A stretch of 64,000 nt of DNA. Source: Vesta saturnalis (taxonomy: Eukaryota; Arthropoda; Insecta; Coleoptera; Lampyridae). Under the pieces are notes generated by a model that worked only from the letters and a program-made list of their open reading frames with translations, ran no database searches and had not been told where the DNA came from. This document shows, piece by piece, positions 43,930 to 55,079 of this stretch (positions within the stretch are counted from its first letter, which is position 1; the number at the start of each line of letters is the position of its first letter). Location of the stretch: positions 7,488,501 to 7,552,500 of the forward strand of contig JARFJB010001278.1 of the NCBI GenBank assembly GCA_036346205.1, read 5' to 3'. Position numbers and translations under genes: made by a program.

Positions 43930-46900
43930 GTGGCCCACTTAAGCGGGATTGCTCCATAAATGTCTCATATAAAAGTCGTCCACAGTCATAAAATACAATA
44001 AAATTATTTTCAGAAATGGCGGACTTCCGGTTATACCGGAAACTTATGCCAACTTCGTTATTTTAAATAGAACAACCTATATATTATTACATTTTTGAAT
44101 TCCCCGTTGAATTTAAAAGTCAGTTTAATAACCATACTATAGGTTTACGTCGCATTGCTTCTGAGTTACTTGACGTTTTGTAGAAAAAATGATGTTAGCA
44201 GTGCCTCCGAAAACTTTCAATATCTCGAAAACGGATACAGGTAGAGCGATGTGGCTTTCGTTTTTTACTTCCAAAAAGGGTACCGCATCATTCTAATTTA
44301 TTGCCAAAAACCTTGCTTTTAGAATTCAACAATTTCTATCGCTCCGAAAATAATTTTTTTCAAACTTAGATAACTTGATTTTTTTAAATGGAACCACCCA
44401 TATTTTCTTACATCAGCAGATAGAAAATTAAATTTCCTTTCCATTGATGTAACATTATCGATATTTTGGAGTGATAGTTTTCGAGATATTCACATTTTTA
44501 TCTAATTTCAGTTTTTATTGCGCATTGCCGCGGTGCTTTGGAAAACGTTTGTCAATTGTTTTAAACAACTGATAAGAAACGTCAGTTTCTCGAGCTTCTG
44601 TTGTGATTTGCTGTCTTGTGTATCAGTTTAAATGTTTCTACAAGACGTTTCCATTAAAATGTTGTTGTCCGAAGCAGAGTTGATCGACATGACTTTCATT
44701 CTTGGAGAATGCCAAAGAAATGCGTTACTGGCGTCAAGGATTTATGCGATACAGTATCCTGAACGAAGACTTCCCCGAGAAACAGCCTTTCAAAAGTTGT
44801 TACAACGATTTACAAACACCGGACGCGTGCAGTATCCAACGGGGGAACGTGTCAACGGAATAACCTTTATTTCTTGTGCATTCCTTTTGTAATCGTTAAG
44901 TAATTGTCCTTATGTATTTATTGATCGTTCCTTATGTATTTATAGCGTATTTCTTGTGCATTTCCTGTGTAAGCCTTAAGTAATTATATTGTATTACTTG
45001 TGCAATCCTTAAGTATTTATTGTTCATTCCTTATGTATTTCGTGTGTATTTCTTTAGAGTTTTGTGTTCTTAATTCTTGAGTATTTATTGTTAATTTCTT
45101 GTGCATTACAAAAATCAAGTTATCCATGTTTGAAAACCGTTATTTTCGGAGCGATAGAAATGATTGAATTCTAAAAGCAAGACGTTGAAAGGCTGTTTCT
45201 AGGGGAAATTTTCGTTCAGGATACCATACCGCATAAATCCTTGACGCCAGCAACGCATTTCTTTACCATTCTCCAAGAATGAAAGTCATGTCGATCAACT
45301 CTGCGTCGGACAACAACATTTTAATGGAAATGTCTTGTAGAAACACTTAAACTGATACACAAGACAGCAAAGCACAACATAAGCTCGAGAAACTGACATT
45401 TCATATCAGTTGTTTAAAACAATTAACAAACGTTTTCCAAAGCATCGCGGCAATGCGCAATAAAAACTGAAATTTGATAAAAATGTGAATATCTTGAAAA
45501 CTATCACTCCAAAATATCGATAATGTTACATCAATGGAAAGGAAATTTAATTTTCTATCCGCTGATGTAAGAAAAATCAAGTTATCCATGTTTGAAAAAC
45601 AATATTTTCGGAGCGATAGAAATTATTGAATTCTAAAAGCAAGATTTTTGGCAATGAATAAGAATGATGCGGTACCCTTTTCGGAAGTAAAAAACGAAAG
45701 CCACATCTCTCTACCGGTATCCCTCTTCGAGACATTGAAAGTTTTCGGAGGCACTGCAAACGTCATTTTTTGTACAAAATGTCAAATAACTCAAAAGCAA
45801 TGCGACGGTATGGTTATTAAAGTGACCTTTAAATTCAACGAGGAATTCAGAAATGTAATAATATATAGGTTGTTCTATTTAAAATAACGAAGTTTGCATG
45901 AGTTTCCGGTATAACCGGAAGTCCGCCATTTCTGAAAATACTAAAACTAAACTAAAACGTGTAGTTTATGACTGTGGACATTTTTTCATATTTGTAATAG
46001 TAAGGGAGTTATGGAGCAATCCCGCTTATTTTTCCCCCTTATTTTTCAAGCTCTATCACCTAAAATTACTGTCATGTATACAGGGTGTTCCATTTTTGCT
46101 GCACAGCACTCTACTCTTTTATTTTAAATGGAACACCCTGTATATTATTACATTTTTGAATTTCCGTTGAAATTGAGGGGCACTTTGTTAAGCATACACT
46201 TACAGTCCACCGTTTCGGCGTTATCTCATGAGTTTTGAAAAAAGAAATGACGACGTACTCAAAAATGGCCAATATCTCGCAAAGTAAAATAGGTAGGGAA
46301 ATGCAGATTTCACTATTCGATAAAGCATGAAAAAGTCAATACAAACTTATGAAAAGAATAATTTTTGAGATACAGATTCTTTGCGGGTAAATTTTTGATT
46401 TTCTAGACGTTTTTACAAAATTGGCGATTTTCTATTTTTTTATTTTCCTTTTTGCTATATCGCAGTAGCCACGTAACAGAAAAACAAGGAAAAGCACGCA
46501 AAATAATAATTCACTTTAATTTTATGTTAATGCTATTCCATTTAACAAAAAACAAAGAAAAAACCAAAAGGAAGCAATTAAAAGCATTTTAATTCAATAA
46601 GTTTCAACCGATGTTTGGAATTTCTAAATAATGTGTTACCTGAATTACTCGAAAATGTTCCTGGCAACATAAAACAATATCATGTGGTATCAGCGTGATG
46701 GTGCGCCTTGCACTAAGCTAGCAATGTGTAGAAGAAGTCCCGTGTCATGGCCTGCAACATCGTGGACCTACCCATGATGGATTTTTTTTTGTGGGGGTTT
46801 GTCAAAAATTTCGTATATGAAGAAGAACCTACAACACAAGAAGTAATGAAAAACAGAATGACGTAACTCCAGAAATGGTATTATATATGCGTCAATCTCT

Positions 46901-47691
46901 GCAGCAAAGGCTTGAAAAGTGTTTAGAATTAAACGGACAGAATTTTGAGCACCTTTTGAGTTAAAATGTTTGTTATTGTTTATTTTTATTTTTTGCTAAT
47001 AGCTTTAGTTTGTTAAATGGAATATGATTAACATAAAATTAAAATGTATTAATGTTTTGCGTTCTTTTCCTTGTTTTTCTGTTACATGACTGTTCGATAT
47101 AGCAAAAAAGAAAATAAAAAATAGAAAATGGCAAATTCTGTAAAAAACAGCTAAAGATAGTTCCATACGTGTATTAACAAAATCGAAAGAGAAAAAAAAT
47201 CCGCGTCTGTCTATCTAAAAAAATATTTACCTTTCTATTTAAAAAAATCAAGTTATCCATGATTCCATTTTTCTAAAATCAAAAATTTGCCCGTAAAAAT
47301 CTGTATCTCAAAAATTATTCTTTTCGTAAGTTTCTATTGGCTTGTTCATGCTGTATCGAATGGTGAAAACCGCATGTCCCTACCTATTTCACTTTGGGGG
47401 ATATTAGTCAGTTTTGAGTATGCCGCAAACGTCATTTTTTTTCAAAAAACGTGAGATAACGCCGAAACTGTAGGTGACATGTATGCTTAACAAAGTGTCC
47501 CTTAATTTCAACAGGAAATTCAAAAATGTAATAATATACAGGGTGTTCCATTTAAAATAAAAGAGTAATGCAGTGCAGCAAAAGAGAAACACCCTATATA
47601 CATGAAAATCTTTTTAGGTTATAGAGCTTTTTATACTTTTTCTTTACAACAAATAATAAAGATGCTAAAAGGAATGCCAGAGCGATGGCAA

Positions 47692-47764
<73 letters not shown>

Positions 47765-48268
47765 TATTTAGATTTAGTATTCATGTTTAAATAAGACAAT
47801 TTTTCTTTAAAACTTGTGTAAATAAACGTAAATTAATTCAACGTTTAACGTCCTTTGTTCCTTTGGATATTATTATATATATAATATTGTTATTTGCCAA
47901 ATCTTGACAGAAGTGATTGGTGTAATACCGGAAATAGTCATAGTAAAAATGTACATTTAGTAGTGCGTGTGCGTATGTGCAAAATGTGACAGCTGTCAAA
48001 ATTATCCGTAAAAAAAAAAATAAATTTTCTTATTAAATAAATACAAAAAAATATGTGTAGAATGCGTGAATAGTCACTTCTTTCTGTCTCGAGACTTAGT
48101 CATGAAAATCGATTTATTGTCTAAAAAGTCTAAGATTATATTGTTATAATTTACTATTCATAATTCTTGTTTTCAGGTAGACTTTGCTGGACAAATATTG
48201 ACTGCAAAACTGCATTGCAATGTGAGAACACTGACGCAGAATGCATCCTTTTCTCTTGCGTTTGTTAA
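43616..48268 (+). CDS. Secreted 55-residue six-cysteine peptide, two exons
   Basis: Exon 1 (43616-43691) encodes an N-terminal signal peptide: a lysine, then the hydrophobic core FITFLVFAILLVNVEG. Donor GTACGT at 43692; acceptor TTTTCAG ends at 48176. The split glycine codon (phase 1) joins exactly. Exon 2 (48177-48268) encodes a short tail ending in TGT TAA. Its cysteines are at 29, 35, 41, 48, 53 and 55: C-x5-C-x5-C-x6-C-x4-C-x-C. AATAAA follows 45 bp after the stop. The mature peptide would be about 30-35 residues with three possible disulfides. The spacing is not that of classic insect defensins and I do not recognise the family. Antimicrobial, signalling or inhibitor roles are possible but unproven. 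The 4.5 kb intron holds two mariner-family elements and two TA arrays. Confidence 0.7.
43874..43925. repeat. (TA)n array in intron
   Basis: TA array directly left of foldback B. Confidence 0.95.
43937..46029. mobile_element. Mariner-family foldback, inverted dimer B
   Basis: Same family as 35033-36917 but complete at both ends: CTTAAGCGGGATTGCTCCAT on the left is mirrored by ATGGAGCAATCCCGCTTA at the right. Arms are about 850-890 bp, and the spacer has TTATGTATTTAT words. Each arm carries the transposase N-terminal segment. It sits in the intron of the cysteine-rich peptide gene. Confidence 0.87.
44632..44892 (+). pseudogene. Transposase N-terminal HTH, foldback B left arm
   Basis: An 86-residue frame: LLSEAELIDMTFILGECQRN, ALLASRIYAIQYPERRLPRE, TAFQKLLQRFTNTGRVQYPT. 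It ends at TAG or TAA soon after and no catalytic part follows. The right arm (about 45345-45190, minus) carries an inverted, more damaged copy. Confidence 0.75.
46080..47598 (+). mobile_element. Mariner derivative with ~450 bp TIRs
   Basis: Tips TACAGGGTGTTCCATTT and complement. Each tip is itself a ~62 bp hairpin (46080-46143 and 47537-47598). Arms run to about 46540 and from about 47000. The centre holds the 3' part of a mariner transposase. Flanks CATGTATA and TATACATG are consistent with a TA target. It is located in the same intron. Confidence 0.8.
46600..46966 (+). pseudogene. Mariner transposase C-terminal part
   Basis: Broken plus-strand reading: CLNNVLPELLENVPGNI, WYQRDGAP (second-aspartate block near 46692), PMMDFFLWGFVKNFVYEEEP (third block near 46770-46830; the usual PDL.P.DFFLWG), TTQEVMKNRM, and a C-terminus NGQNFEHLLS near 46945. 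Two frameshifts. Confidence 0.75.
47697..47762. repeat. (TA)n array in intron
   Basis: TA array on the 3' side of the mariner derivative. Confidence 0.95.
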
Positions 48269-48312
48269 TTTTTGTGCATTGTAATCCTTATATTATTTTG
48301 TAATTATGTAAA

Positions 48313-48318
48313 AATAAA
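48313..48318 (+). terminator. Poly(A) signal of cysteine-rich peptide gene
   Basis: AATAAA 45 bp after the stop codon of exon 2, so the 3' UTR would be about 60-75 nt. Confidence 0.6.
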
Positions 48319-48967
48319 TGCATTTAAAATACTAACAGATTTATACGGTTGACATCCCTTTCACTTTTTTGACGTAGGTTGGATGTGTTTAAAAGGGCAT
48401 TTATTTCAGCTTAATCATTTGATAGTCTATTCAACAATTACTGAAAATGGGATTTAGAATTGATAAATAAACCATGGTCTTTAAAATTAATGATTTTCAA
48501 TTTGGGTTTGTCTCTTATATTTGCACAACAACGTTCTCTTGTCATTTAAGCTAGAAAGTAGTAACTATCTAGTTTTTATCACCGCGGGCGGTGAATTATG
48601 AAAACATACGATTCGTTAGGGGCATTGTAATTGATTTAGACCTGCAACAAAAAAAGACAGGTATGTCATATTGAAGCGCAATGAAAATAATTCCACTTAA
48701 AATGGTTAAGTAGCGACACTCAAAATGCTCTGATATTTTTAAAACAATACAAATACATTTATAACATTATATTAAATGGTTTTATAATTCTATCAAGCAT
48801 GTACATTATTACTTACCAACTGCTTATCATTGCTTATATTAAGTTGTCATTTTCATATATAATGCCATAAATGTAAGGAAATTATTGGACAATTTAATTT
48901 CTAATTACGAGTGCTTGATAAAGTCGATTCGCGCACGGATGTTTTTGTGAGATTTATCAAGCACAAG
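48319..48967. other. 3' flank, one hairpin
   Basis: GTGCTTGATAAA and TTTATCAAGCAC (48911-48964) form a 12 bp hairpin with a ~30 nt loop. Otherwise no feature. Confidence 0.45.
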
Positions 48968-49062
48968 TGTTAGTCACTTTTTGGGTCGTTGAACACGAAT
49001 ATGAAAAGAGCATACTTTGCAAAATTAAAGCAGATAATATTTACTACAAGTTTCATATCTTA

Positions 49063-49167
49063 ATCTTAATTTAATTTGTATAGTTTATAGTTCAATAATA
49101 ATTATTTTCATAATTCTTAATTTAAGAATACAATATAAGTTTTAAGTTATATTTATTGTTTTTTGCA
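49063..49167 (+). repeat. ~105 bp direct repeat, copy 1
   Basis: Matches 51332-51433 at high identity (ATCTTAATTTAATTTGTATAG to TTATTGTTTTTTGCA). The second copy lies in the 3' flank of the HARBI1-like gene. Confidence 0.85.
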
Positions 49168-49249
49168 TAATTCTTTCTACGACTAAAAAATGGTCAGAAT
49201 TCCCAAAAATTAAAAAAAATGTTAAATACTGCCGTTTTACTGATTAGGT

Positions 49250-49546
49250 TGGTAACATGCAAGTGCACTGAAATCTGTACACAAAACTGCAGCTGCACAA
49301 AGAGGGGGGCTAAGTTGCACTGATCTATGTATAAACTGCGTTCACAGATCCTGCAACAACGCATCGGTGACCCTTGACCAAGTGGACGATGCTGAAGATT
49401 TGGATCTCCAAGAGGAGCTTGGTCTTCAGTTTCCTGCCTTTGAGGAAGCCTTAGCAGCACAGGAGGGGGAAGAAGCAGCTGCCTATCTCCTCTCGGGCCC
49501 ACTTACAAAAAAGGGGCAGAGGGAATGTCGACCTTCAACCTGAAGA
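49250..49546 (+). pseudogene. Cysteine-rich and acidic tail of transposon protein
   Basis: Plus strand: KCTEICTQNCSCTKRGAKL, a frameshift, then CTDLCINCVHRSCNNAS, followed by an acidic tail VTLDQVDDAEDLDLQEELG, LQFPAFEEALAAQEGEEAAA, ending RECRPST and a stop at about 49544. The C.C....C...C.C......C...C..C series is a CXC-like zinc cluster. It corresponds to the end of the gene at 19050-19200. No PIN-like part remains in this copy. The minus frame over it (49194-49502) is incidental. Confidence 0.6.
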
Positions 49547-50309
49547 GATTGAATTACATGATCCTACCAACCTATTCATGAGATTATTACCATTATCAAA
49601 ACAACTTCTTGTACATTTCATTATACTGTTTCTGTATGTATCAAGTAATTTTAATTTAAATATAACTGTAAGTAATTATACGTTTTTTTGACTCTGCTTG
49701 TCTCCAATTTTTTTCCGATTTGATTCCAGACAGATATTTCTTTCACGTGAGACTTGTGGTCAACGGACACACTAGTTTGTTTTTTTTATGTGTGTTTCAT
49801 TAAGCTTATTATCTGAATAGTCAAAATCATAGGTCGTTTTTGAGAATTCTGGCCATTATTTAGTGCGCTTTAGCGGCGTAACGGTTGGTCGTGTAAAAAA
49901 TTATTGTGTATGAATTCAGCACAAAAACCTAAACAATTGACCACATTTGGACGTTTTTCGCAAAAAAAGACACTGTTCCGGGCATAATACCTATCAGCAA
50001 ATCTCAGATTCGTGTTCAGCGACCCAAGAAAAATAAAGAATAAATGTGATTAACGGCCAGTTTCATAGTCAACTTAAAGTGACTTTAAAGTCCAAAGGAA
50101 GTTTAAAGGAGAAAACCCTGTCCTATATTCCCACTTTAATTAAATTCATCTTAAAGTGAACTTTAAGATGTAGTCGTATTTCCAGCAGTTCAAAGCAGCT
50201 TTAACCTATAAACTCAACGTCAAATCGGTCAAACATCCCAAATACATAGTAGACACGTGGTAGACACTTTCAACAATTTAATAGGAGGAACGTTGTGGCA
50301 AAATTAAAA

Positions 50310-51289
50310 TGCAGCGCTTTTTGGAAAGGTCTACAAGCTCGGATACTACTTCCGACTCAAAAACAGAAGAAATTTCTGTAAACGGAAAGTTTAGAGGAAA
50401 AGAAAAAGTTGGATGGAGAGTGACGATACAGAGTTTTTTGAGCGATTTATACTCAATAAGCTCACAGTTGCTCATTTACTGGAACAAATACAGCACATGC
50501 TGAGCTACAATACAAACAGGTAAATATAAGATTAATTATTAAATAATATAATGTCACTGTTTTTTTCTTTTCAAGGGTACTTGTATACAGGCCATTTACC
50601 AGTTATTACTGGATTTACGGTTTTATGCCACCGGCAATTGTCTGATTTCAGCTGGCGATTTTATTGGAGTTTCGAAAAGCTCAGCACCTTCGATCGTGAC
50701 GCCAGTTTCGAAAGCCACTGTGACTTTGAGACCAATGTATATTAATATGTACGATGACGAAAATGAAACAAGAGAGGGAGCAGAAAGATTCTATTCGATT
50801 GCTCTCTAATTAAAATCCAATCCCCTGGAGGAGAGGATGCCGAAATATTTCGTTGCCGGAAAGGTTTTTTTGCGTTAAATGTACAGTCTGTGGCAAACGC
50901 ACAACTAAAACTTAAAGACATTGTAGTTGATGGCCTGGCTCCTGCCATGATCAAACGATTTTTAATAATAGTAGACTAAAACAGAACTTTGAAGAGGGAC
51001 AATATAGATGTTATCTATTACTTGGCGATAGTGGTTATAATTTGGAACCATACATCACGACAAAGTTACAAAATACATTTACCCCTGCAGAGAATCTACA
51101 TAATTAGTCACTTATTAGCACTAGGAATGTGGTGGAAAGGCAGTATGGAGTCTGCAAAAGAAGATTTGAGGTTGTAACACTAGATTAAGGCTTAAAGCAC
51201 ATAATCATAATCCAGTACGTGATAATGTCGAACACAACGCCAGAAATATAAGAAGACTACTAATTGATGAACATTTTGCAAGGTTGTAA
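50310..51289 (+). pseudogene. HARBI1-like PIF/Harbinger transposase
   Basis: DDE nuclease of Harbinger transposons. The N-terminal exon ends FFERFILNKLTVAHLLEQIQ, HMLSYNTN at 50519. A 56 bp intron (GTAAAT...TTCAAG, 50520-50575) follows. Exon 2 has IYQLLLDLRFYATGNCLIS, GDFIGVSKSSAPSIV, LRPMYINMYDDE and ERFYSIA. A deletion removes the first catalytic block (usually GAIDCTH). IQSPGGEDAEIFRCRKGFFA, WPGSCHDQTIFNNSRL and LLGDSGYNLEPYITTKL (second aspartate, near 51040) follow. Then NLHN, an in-frame TAG, STRNVVERQYGVCKRRFE and the terminus LLIDEHFARL. One deletion, a frameshift and two stops make it inactive. Confidence 0.85.
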
Positions 51290-51331
51290 GATGAGAAATG
51301 ATTTAGTTCCATCTATCCTAGTCTATCCTAG

Positions 51332-51433
51332 ATCTTAATTTAATTTGTATAGTTTATAGTTCAATAATTATTTTCATAATTTTTAATTTAAGAATACAAT
51401 ATAAGTTTTAACTTATATTTATTGTTTTTTGCA
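51332..51433 (+). repeat. ~105 bp direct repeat, copy 2
   Basis: See copy 1 at 49063-49167. It lies 40 bp after the HARBI1-like stop codon and may be part of that element's 3' region. Confidence 0.85.
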
Positions 51434-51434
51434 A

Positions 51435-51790
51435 TTACTATTATTTTTCAACATGATTTCTTTTTCCAGAATTTCAAAATCTAATAATTTCATTTTCTTG
51501 CCATGTAACTGTTTTGCACGTCGACCTTCCATTTCGAGGCATTCTATTTTTTTAATAATATTTTCCTTTTGCAAGCAATGACGGTTAGCCTCAGTTTGTG
51601 GCTGCCTTTTCTTTTCAAATTATTTGGGGTGTAGGAACTCCAATTATTAGTATTAGGTACTAATATCTTTTGAAGAACTTTCTTCTCTTGGTGCTATTTC
51701 AACCAAACGAATTGCTTCTAAAGGTTGAGCTGTCACATTATTAAAGTTACACCAAGTATAGAACCGCCACGGAACCTCATGTTTTAGTAC
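51435..51790 (-). pseudogene. Possible Myb/SANT-like Harbinger partner, C-terminal part
   Basis: On minus, 51610-51440 reads EANRHCLQKENIIKKIECLE, MEGRRAKQLHGKKMKLLDFE, ILEKEIMLKNN: a charged coiled-coil-like end of the type seen at the C-terminus of Myb/SANT-like proteins that accompany Harbinger transposases. It is convergent with the transposase gene, as usual for such pairs. The DNA-binding part is not visible. Upstream (51790-51620) TAQPLEAIRLVEIAPREESS may belong to it. Confidence 0.45.
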
Positions 51791-52389
51791 ACCTAAAACA
51801 ACACAAAAGACAATTACACTTTCTTAAATTGTCATAAAATAAACAACATACACTTGTAAACTTATTTAATAACATAAATGCTAATAAATTATGTGACAAT
51901 GACAACATATTTACTTAACAATATTTATGTATTAATAGTTGACAAGCGTCTTTAAAAAGACGATTTAGTAGGCAACAGATGAAACTGAAAGCAAAATGAA
52001 ATACAAACAAACAAATTAGAGAAACTAAAAAGCGCGAACTGACAAACGAATTTTTTAAAATATGTATTTTACACAGTGTACACTAAGTAAATCACAACCG
52101 CTGATTGGTTATTGGCGTTTGTTATTGAAATTAGTTGACATATTTTCCGGGTCGTTTCTAAGCTTGGTGGCACTGTATTTGTGGATACCACATTAATATC
52201 GCCTAAAAAGAAACTGCATGAAAAATAAAATGGTCAAAAGCATACTTCCTGTTGAATTCCAAAACTGTCGAAAAATAAATGTTGTTGATAAATATTAAAG
52301 GTGATATTGTGATTCTGCAGTATATTAAAAATCCATTCATTTTAAATAGAGATGTAAGCCTGAAATTAGATTAAAACCTACTAAAACTA
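51791..52389. other. AT-rich, no gene
   Basis: No recognised feature. The left end of the next mariner could not be fixed. Confidence 0.35.
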
Positions 52390-53527
52390 AAACGGCCTAC
52401 GTTTCAACGGCAAAGAATTGGAAGAACACAAGAAAATATTAACCGAGTACTGGGATATATTGAAGGAAATCTTCATGTTAGCACAAGAGCATTATCCACT
52501 GAGTTGGGCATAACACGGACAACGGTTCAAAATATTTTGAAGGATCATAGGTAAGTTCTAATGGTCATCAAAATATATGGGTATCCGTTTAAACTTTTTT
52601 TAATTACCTTAAGAATGCACCCATATCATGTCGTTTTGCATTAGGCCTTGAAAGTGGAAGATTTTGATCGAATGTTAGATGTTAGGCATGATACGCTAAA
52701 ATAGAGAATTTTTATTTCAGATTTTTGGGCCCGATGAAGCCACCTTCAGTAGTGACGGGAGAGTCAATATGCATTATTGGTCTGCAGAAAATCCCGATTG
52801 ATTGCGTGAAGTTCAGCGCCAAGGACGCTGGAGTTTAAATGTGGGGTGTGGCATACTAGGAGGCATAATTATTGGACTATATTTTTTCGAGCATTTAAGG
52901 GATTTTCGTATAAAGTTTTCTTTGGCCGATATTTCAGGTTAGGAACAAGATATCGAGATGCGGTTTTCGCGAGCTTGTTTAGGCATCATTTAGCTACTTG
53001 TTCATGAAAAAAAGTCATACCAATACACTTAATTTTTTGCGAAAATTAACCGTTTCTGTCGGAATGTCGAACAAAGCCCTCTAGCGACGACTTGTGAAAC
53101 TAACAAACCTTCAATTATTTTAACATTTGTAGCCCAAGAACAGCTCTTTTCAACGCGCCCAAGTTTGTTAAAATCGGATTAGCCGTTTCGAAGATACGGG
53201 GGGTGATTTAAGGAAACGTTTGAATACCCCCCACCACTTTATTTTTATAGATACGTCAAAAAGTGCCAAACAAAAAAAGTTCAGATTATCCTCGACTTCA
53301 AAGATCAGTTATTTTTTTATTAGGTTAATATAGCAGAATTCACAGAAACTACACTTTTTTTAGATTCAAGATTGCAGTTACGCCCTCTAGCGGCCATTTC
53401 AGAAACATGAAAACATTTTCCAGGTTTTTGTATTGGCCGTTTTAGTAATAACTTTTTTTTGAGCAAGCCTCAATGATGGATAGTTACCCAGATACAGTAC
53501 TTCGCATTCTTAGTTGGCCACCCTGTA
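52390..53527 (+). pseudogene. Mariner element with intron-containing transposase fragment
   Basis: Plus strand: RQRIGRTQENINRVLGYIEG, NLHVSTRALSTELGITRTTV and QNILKDH are an HTH region. A 63 bp intron (GTAAGT...TTAAG, 52551-52613) follows, then MHPYHVVLH. After breaks come PDEATFSSDGRVNMHYWSAE (first-aspartate block near 52735), RQGRWSLNVGCG and GGIIIGLYFFEHL. The second half of the gene is absent. The right part (52920-53520) has sensor-like TE spacer sequence and ends GGCCACCCTGTA, the CAGGGTGG-type tip. Confidence 0.7.
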
Positions 53528-53599
53528 CATGTTTTTATAGAAGATACTATGATATCCCAGTAAATTATCATATGAAACACACATACGATAACACTGGTA

Positions 53600-55034
53600 T
53601 CCTTAAAAATAATTCGTTCCAGTAACGTATCGTTAGCACCGAATTTAAACCGTATGCAAATAATTCTTGTTTTTTTTTCGGCATCGATTGCTTAGATCAT
53701 TAGCCCTTACCATTATTGACTCACGTATCTCCTTATATGAATGTATTTGCTTTAAAAAATTTATTAACGTGATCGATGAGTTTTCCGTTAGGGCTAAAAT
53801 ATCTGGTAAACTATGAGGTAAGTTGTTAACTATTCTTTGTTGGCTATATAGTGCACATTCTAGTAAGATATGTTTAATAGTAGTAACATTCCGTTACAGT
53901 TTTCGCAAATAGGTAGGAGTCTTCTGTCCACTCCTGGGGATAAGAGATATCCAAATGTTAGACGACAATGACCAATTCTTAAACGGGTAATTATTACTTG
54001 TTCGCGTCTACTTAGCAACGTCGGGTATACCGTTTTTTCAACTGTTGTTTTGATTTCTAGTAGTTTGTTGTTAGATCTTTTCCATTAATTTTACCACATT
54101 TTATGTATCTGTTGTCTATAATATCTTTTTTAGTCAGTGATACGTATTGGGGTCACATCTGGTTCAGAGGAGTTTACTGATAATCGTGCAGCTTGGTCTG
54201 CTTGTTCGTTTTCTGTGACTTGGTACCCACATAATTAAGACGTTGTATTGTTCTTCCATTAGATGGGCAATTAATGATTATCAAATCATCGTTTTCTTTC
54301 CTTCGACGTATTGCTTCCACAGCGCTTCTAGAATCTGTGCATATAATGTAGTTTTTATGCTGCTTATTAGACTCGCAAAAAAGTAGTGCTTGCTTGATTG
54401 CCAAGAATTCGGCTGTGTATACACTTACCCAAGGCAGTAAGGATAACGTAGATACAATCTCTTCAGTGACAAATGCAGATCCTGTTCCACTACTGGTTTT
54501 TGACCCATCTGTGAATATGAATTTGTAGTTCTTGTATAAATCTTGAGTTTTTAGGAGGTTTCGGTGGTATATTGTTGGATGGGTTTCTTCTTTAGGATAT
54601 AGTGTCATAGAATCTAGTATAATGTTTTGTGCTCCAAACCATGGTGGACTTTCCCTTATTCGACATTGGAAGCAGTTTGGTGCTTTGTTTCCATAACGTT
54701 TTAACTCTTCATGGTACCTTATTGTAGCTGGTCGTGTAATGGTTGGTCTATTCACAAATATAGTATCTACTGGTACGTTAAACAGGATGCTGTATAAAGG
54801 ATGGTCTGGTTGGGTGTAGATTCCGGCACCATAGTATAGTATCAGACTGCTCATTCTTAATGGAAGTGGTTCATACCCTGTTTCGCAGCCTATGGATGTA
54901 TGCGGACTGGTGCGGAAAGCACCAATGACCAATCTTATGCTTTGGTAGTAAAGAGCCTCTAATTTACTGAGTATGGTTTTGCATGCTGAATAGAACATAA
55001 TTGCTCCATATTCTAAACGTGATATGATTAACAC
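53600..55034 (-). pseudogene. I-clade non-LTR element: RT end, RNase H, zinc finger
   Basis: The minus frame 55034-54174 starts in the RT thumb (LIISRLEYGAIMFYSACKTI, LEALYYQSIRLVIGAFRTSP, CETGYEPLPLRM). It continues into RNase H: KFIFTDGSKTSSGTGSAFV (first D), VYTAEFLAIKQALLFC (E), YIICTDSRSAVEAI (second D). After a frameshift, minus 54170-53700 gives YYRQQI and GHCRLTFGYL, then CENCNG and, in another frame, VTTIKHILLECALYSQQR, a C-terminal zinc-finger-like box. RT plus RNase H is typical of the I group. It is 5'-truncated and may be the same family as 6184-7850. Confidence 0.85.
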
Positions 55035-55079
55035 GTTATTGTTAATTTCTCGTATTCAAATTGTCACATACAAAGTTTC

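Larger units (their letters stand above)
48968..50035 (+). mobile_element. Transposon remnant with TTGGGTCGTTGAACACG termini
   Basis: TTTTGGGTCGTTGAACACGA at the left end is mirrored by ATTCGTGTTCAGCGACCCAA at 50008-50028. It contains the cysteine-rich tail of the same gene type as at 18190-19205, and its termini resemble those of that element (GGGTGCTGAACACG). Confidence 0.6.

Noticed and set aside
50310..51289. Domesticated HARBI1 host gene
   Set aside because: The first catalytic block is deleted and there are stops and a frameshift; no sign of conserved function.
54174..55034. Host RNase H gene
   Set aside because: The frame begins in an RT thumb and is followed by a retroelement zinc-finger region, so it is a retrotransposon fragment.
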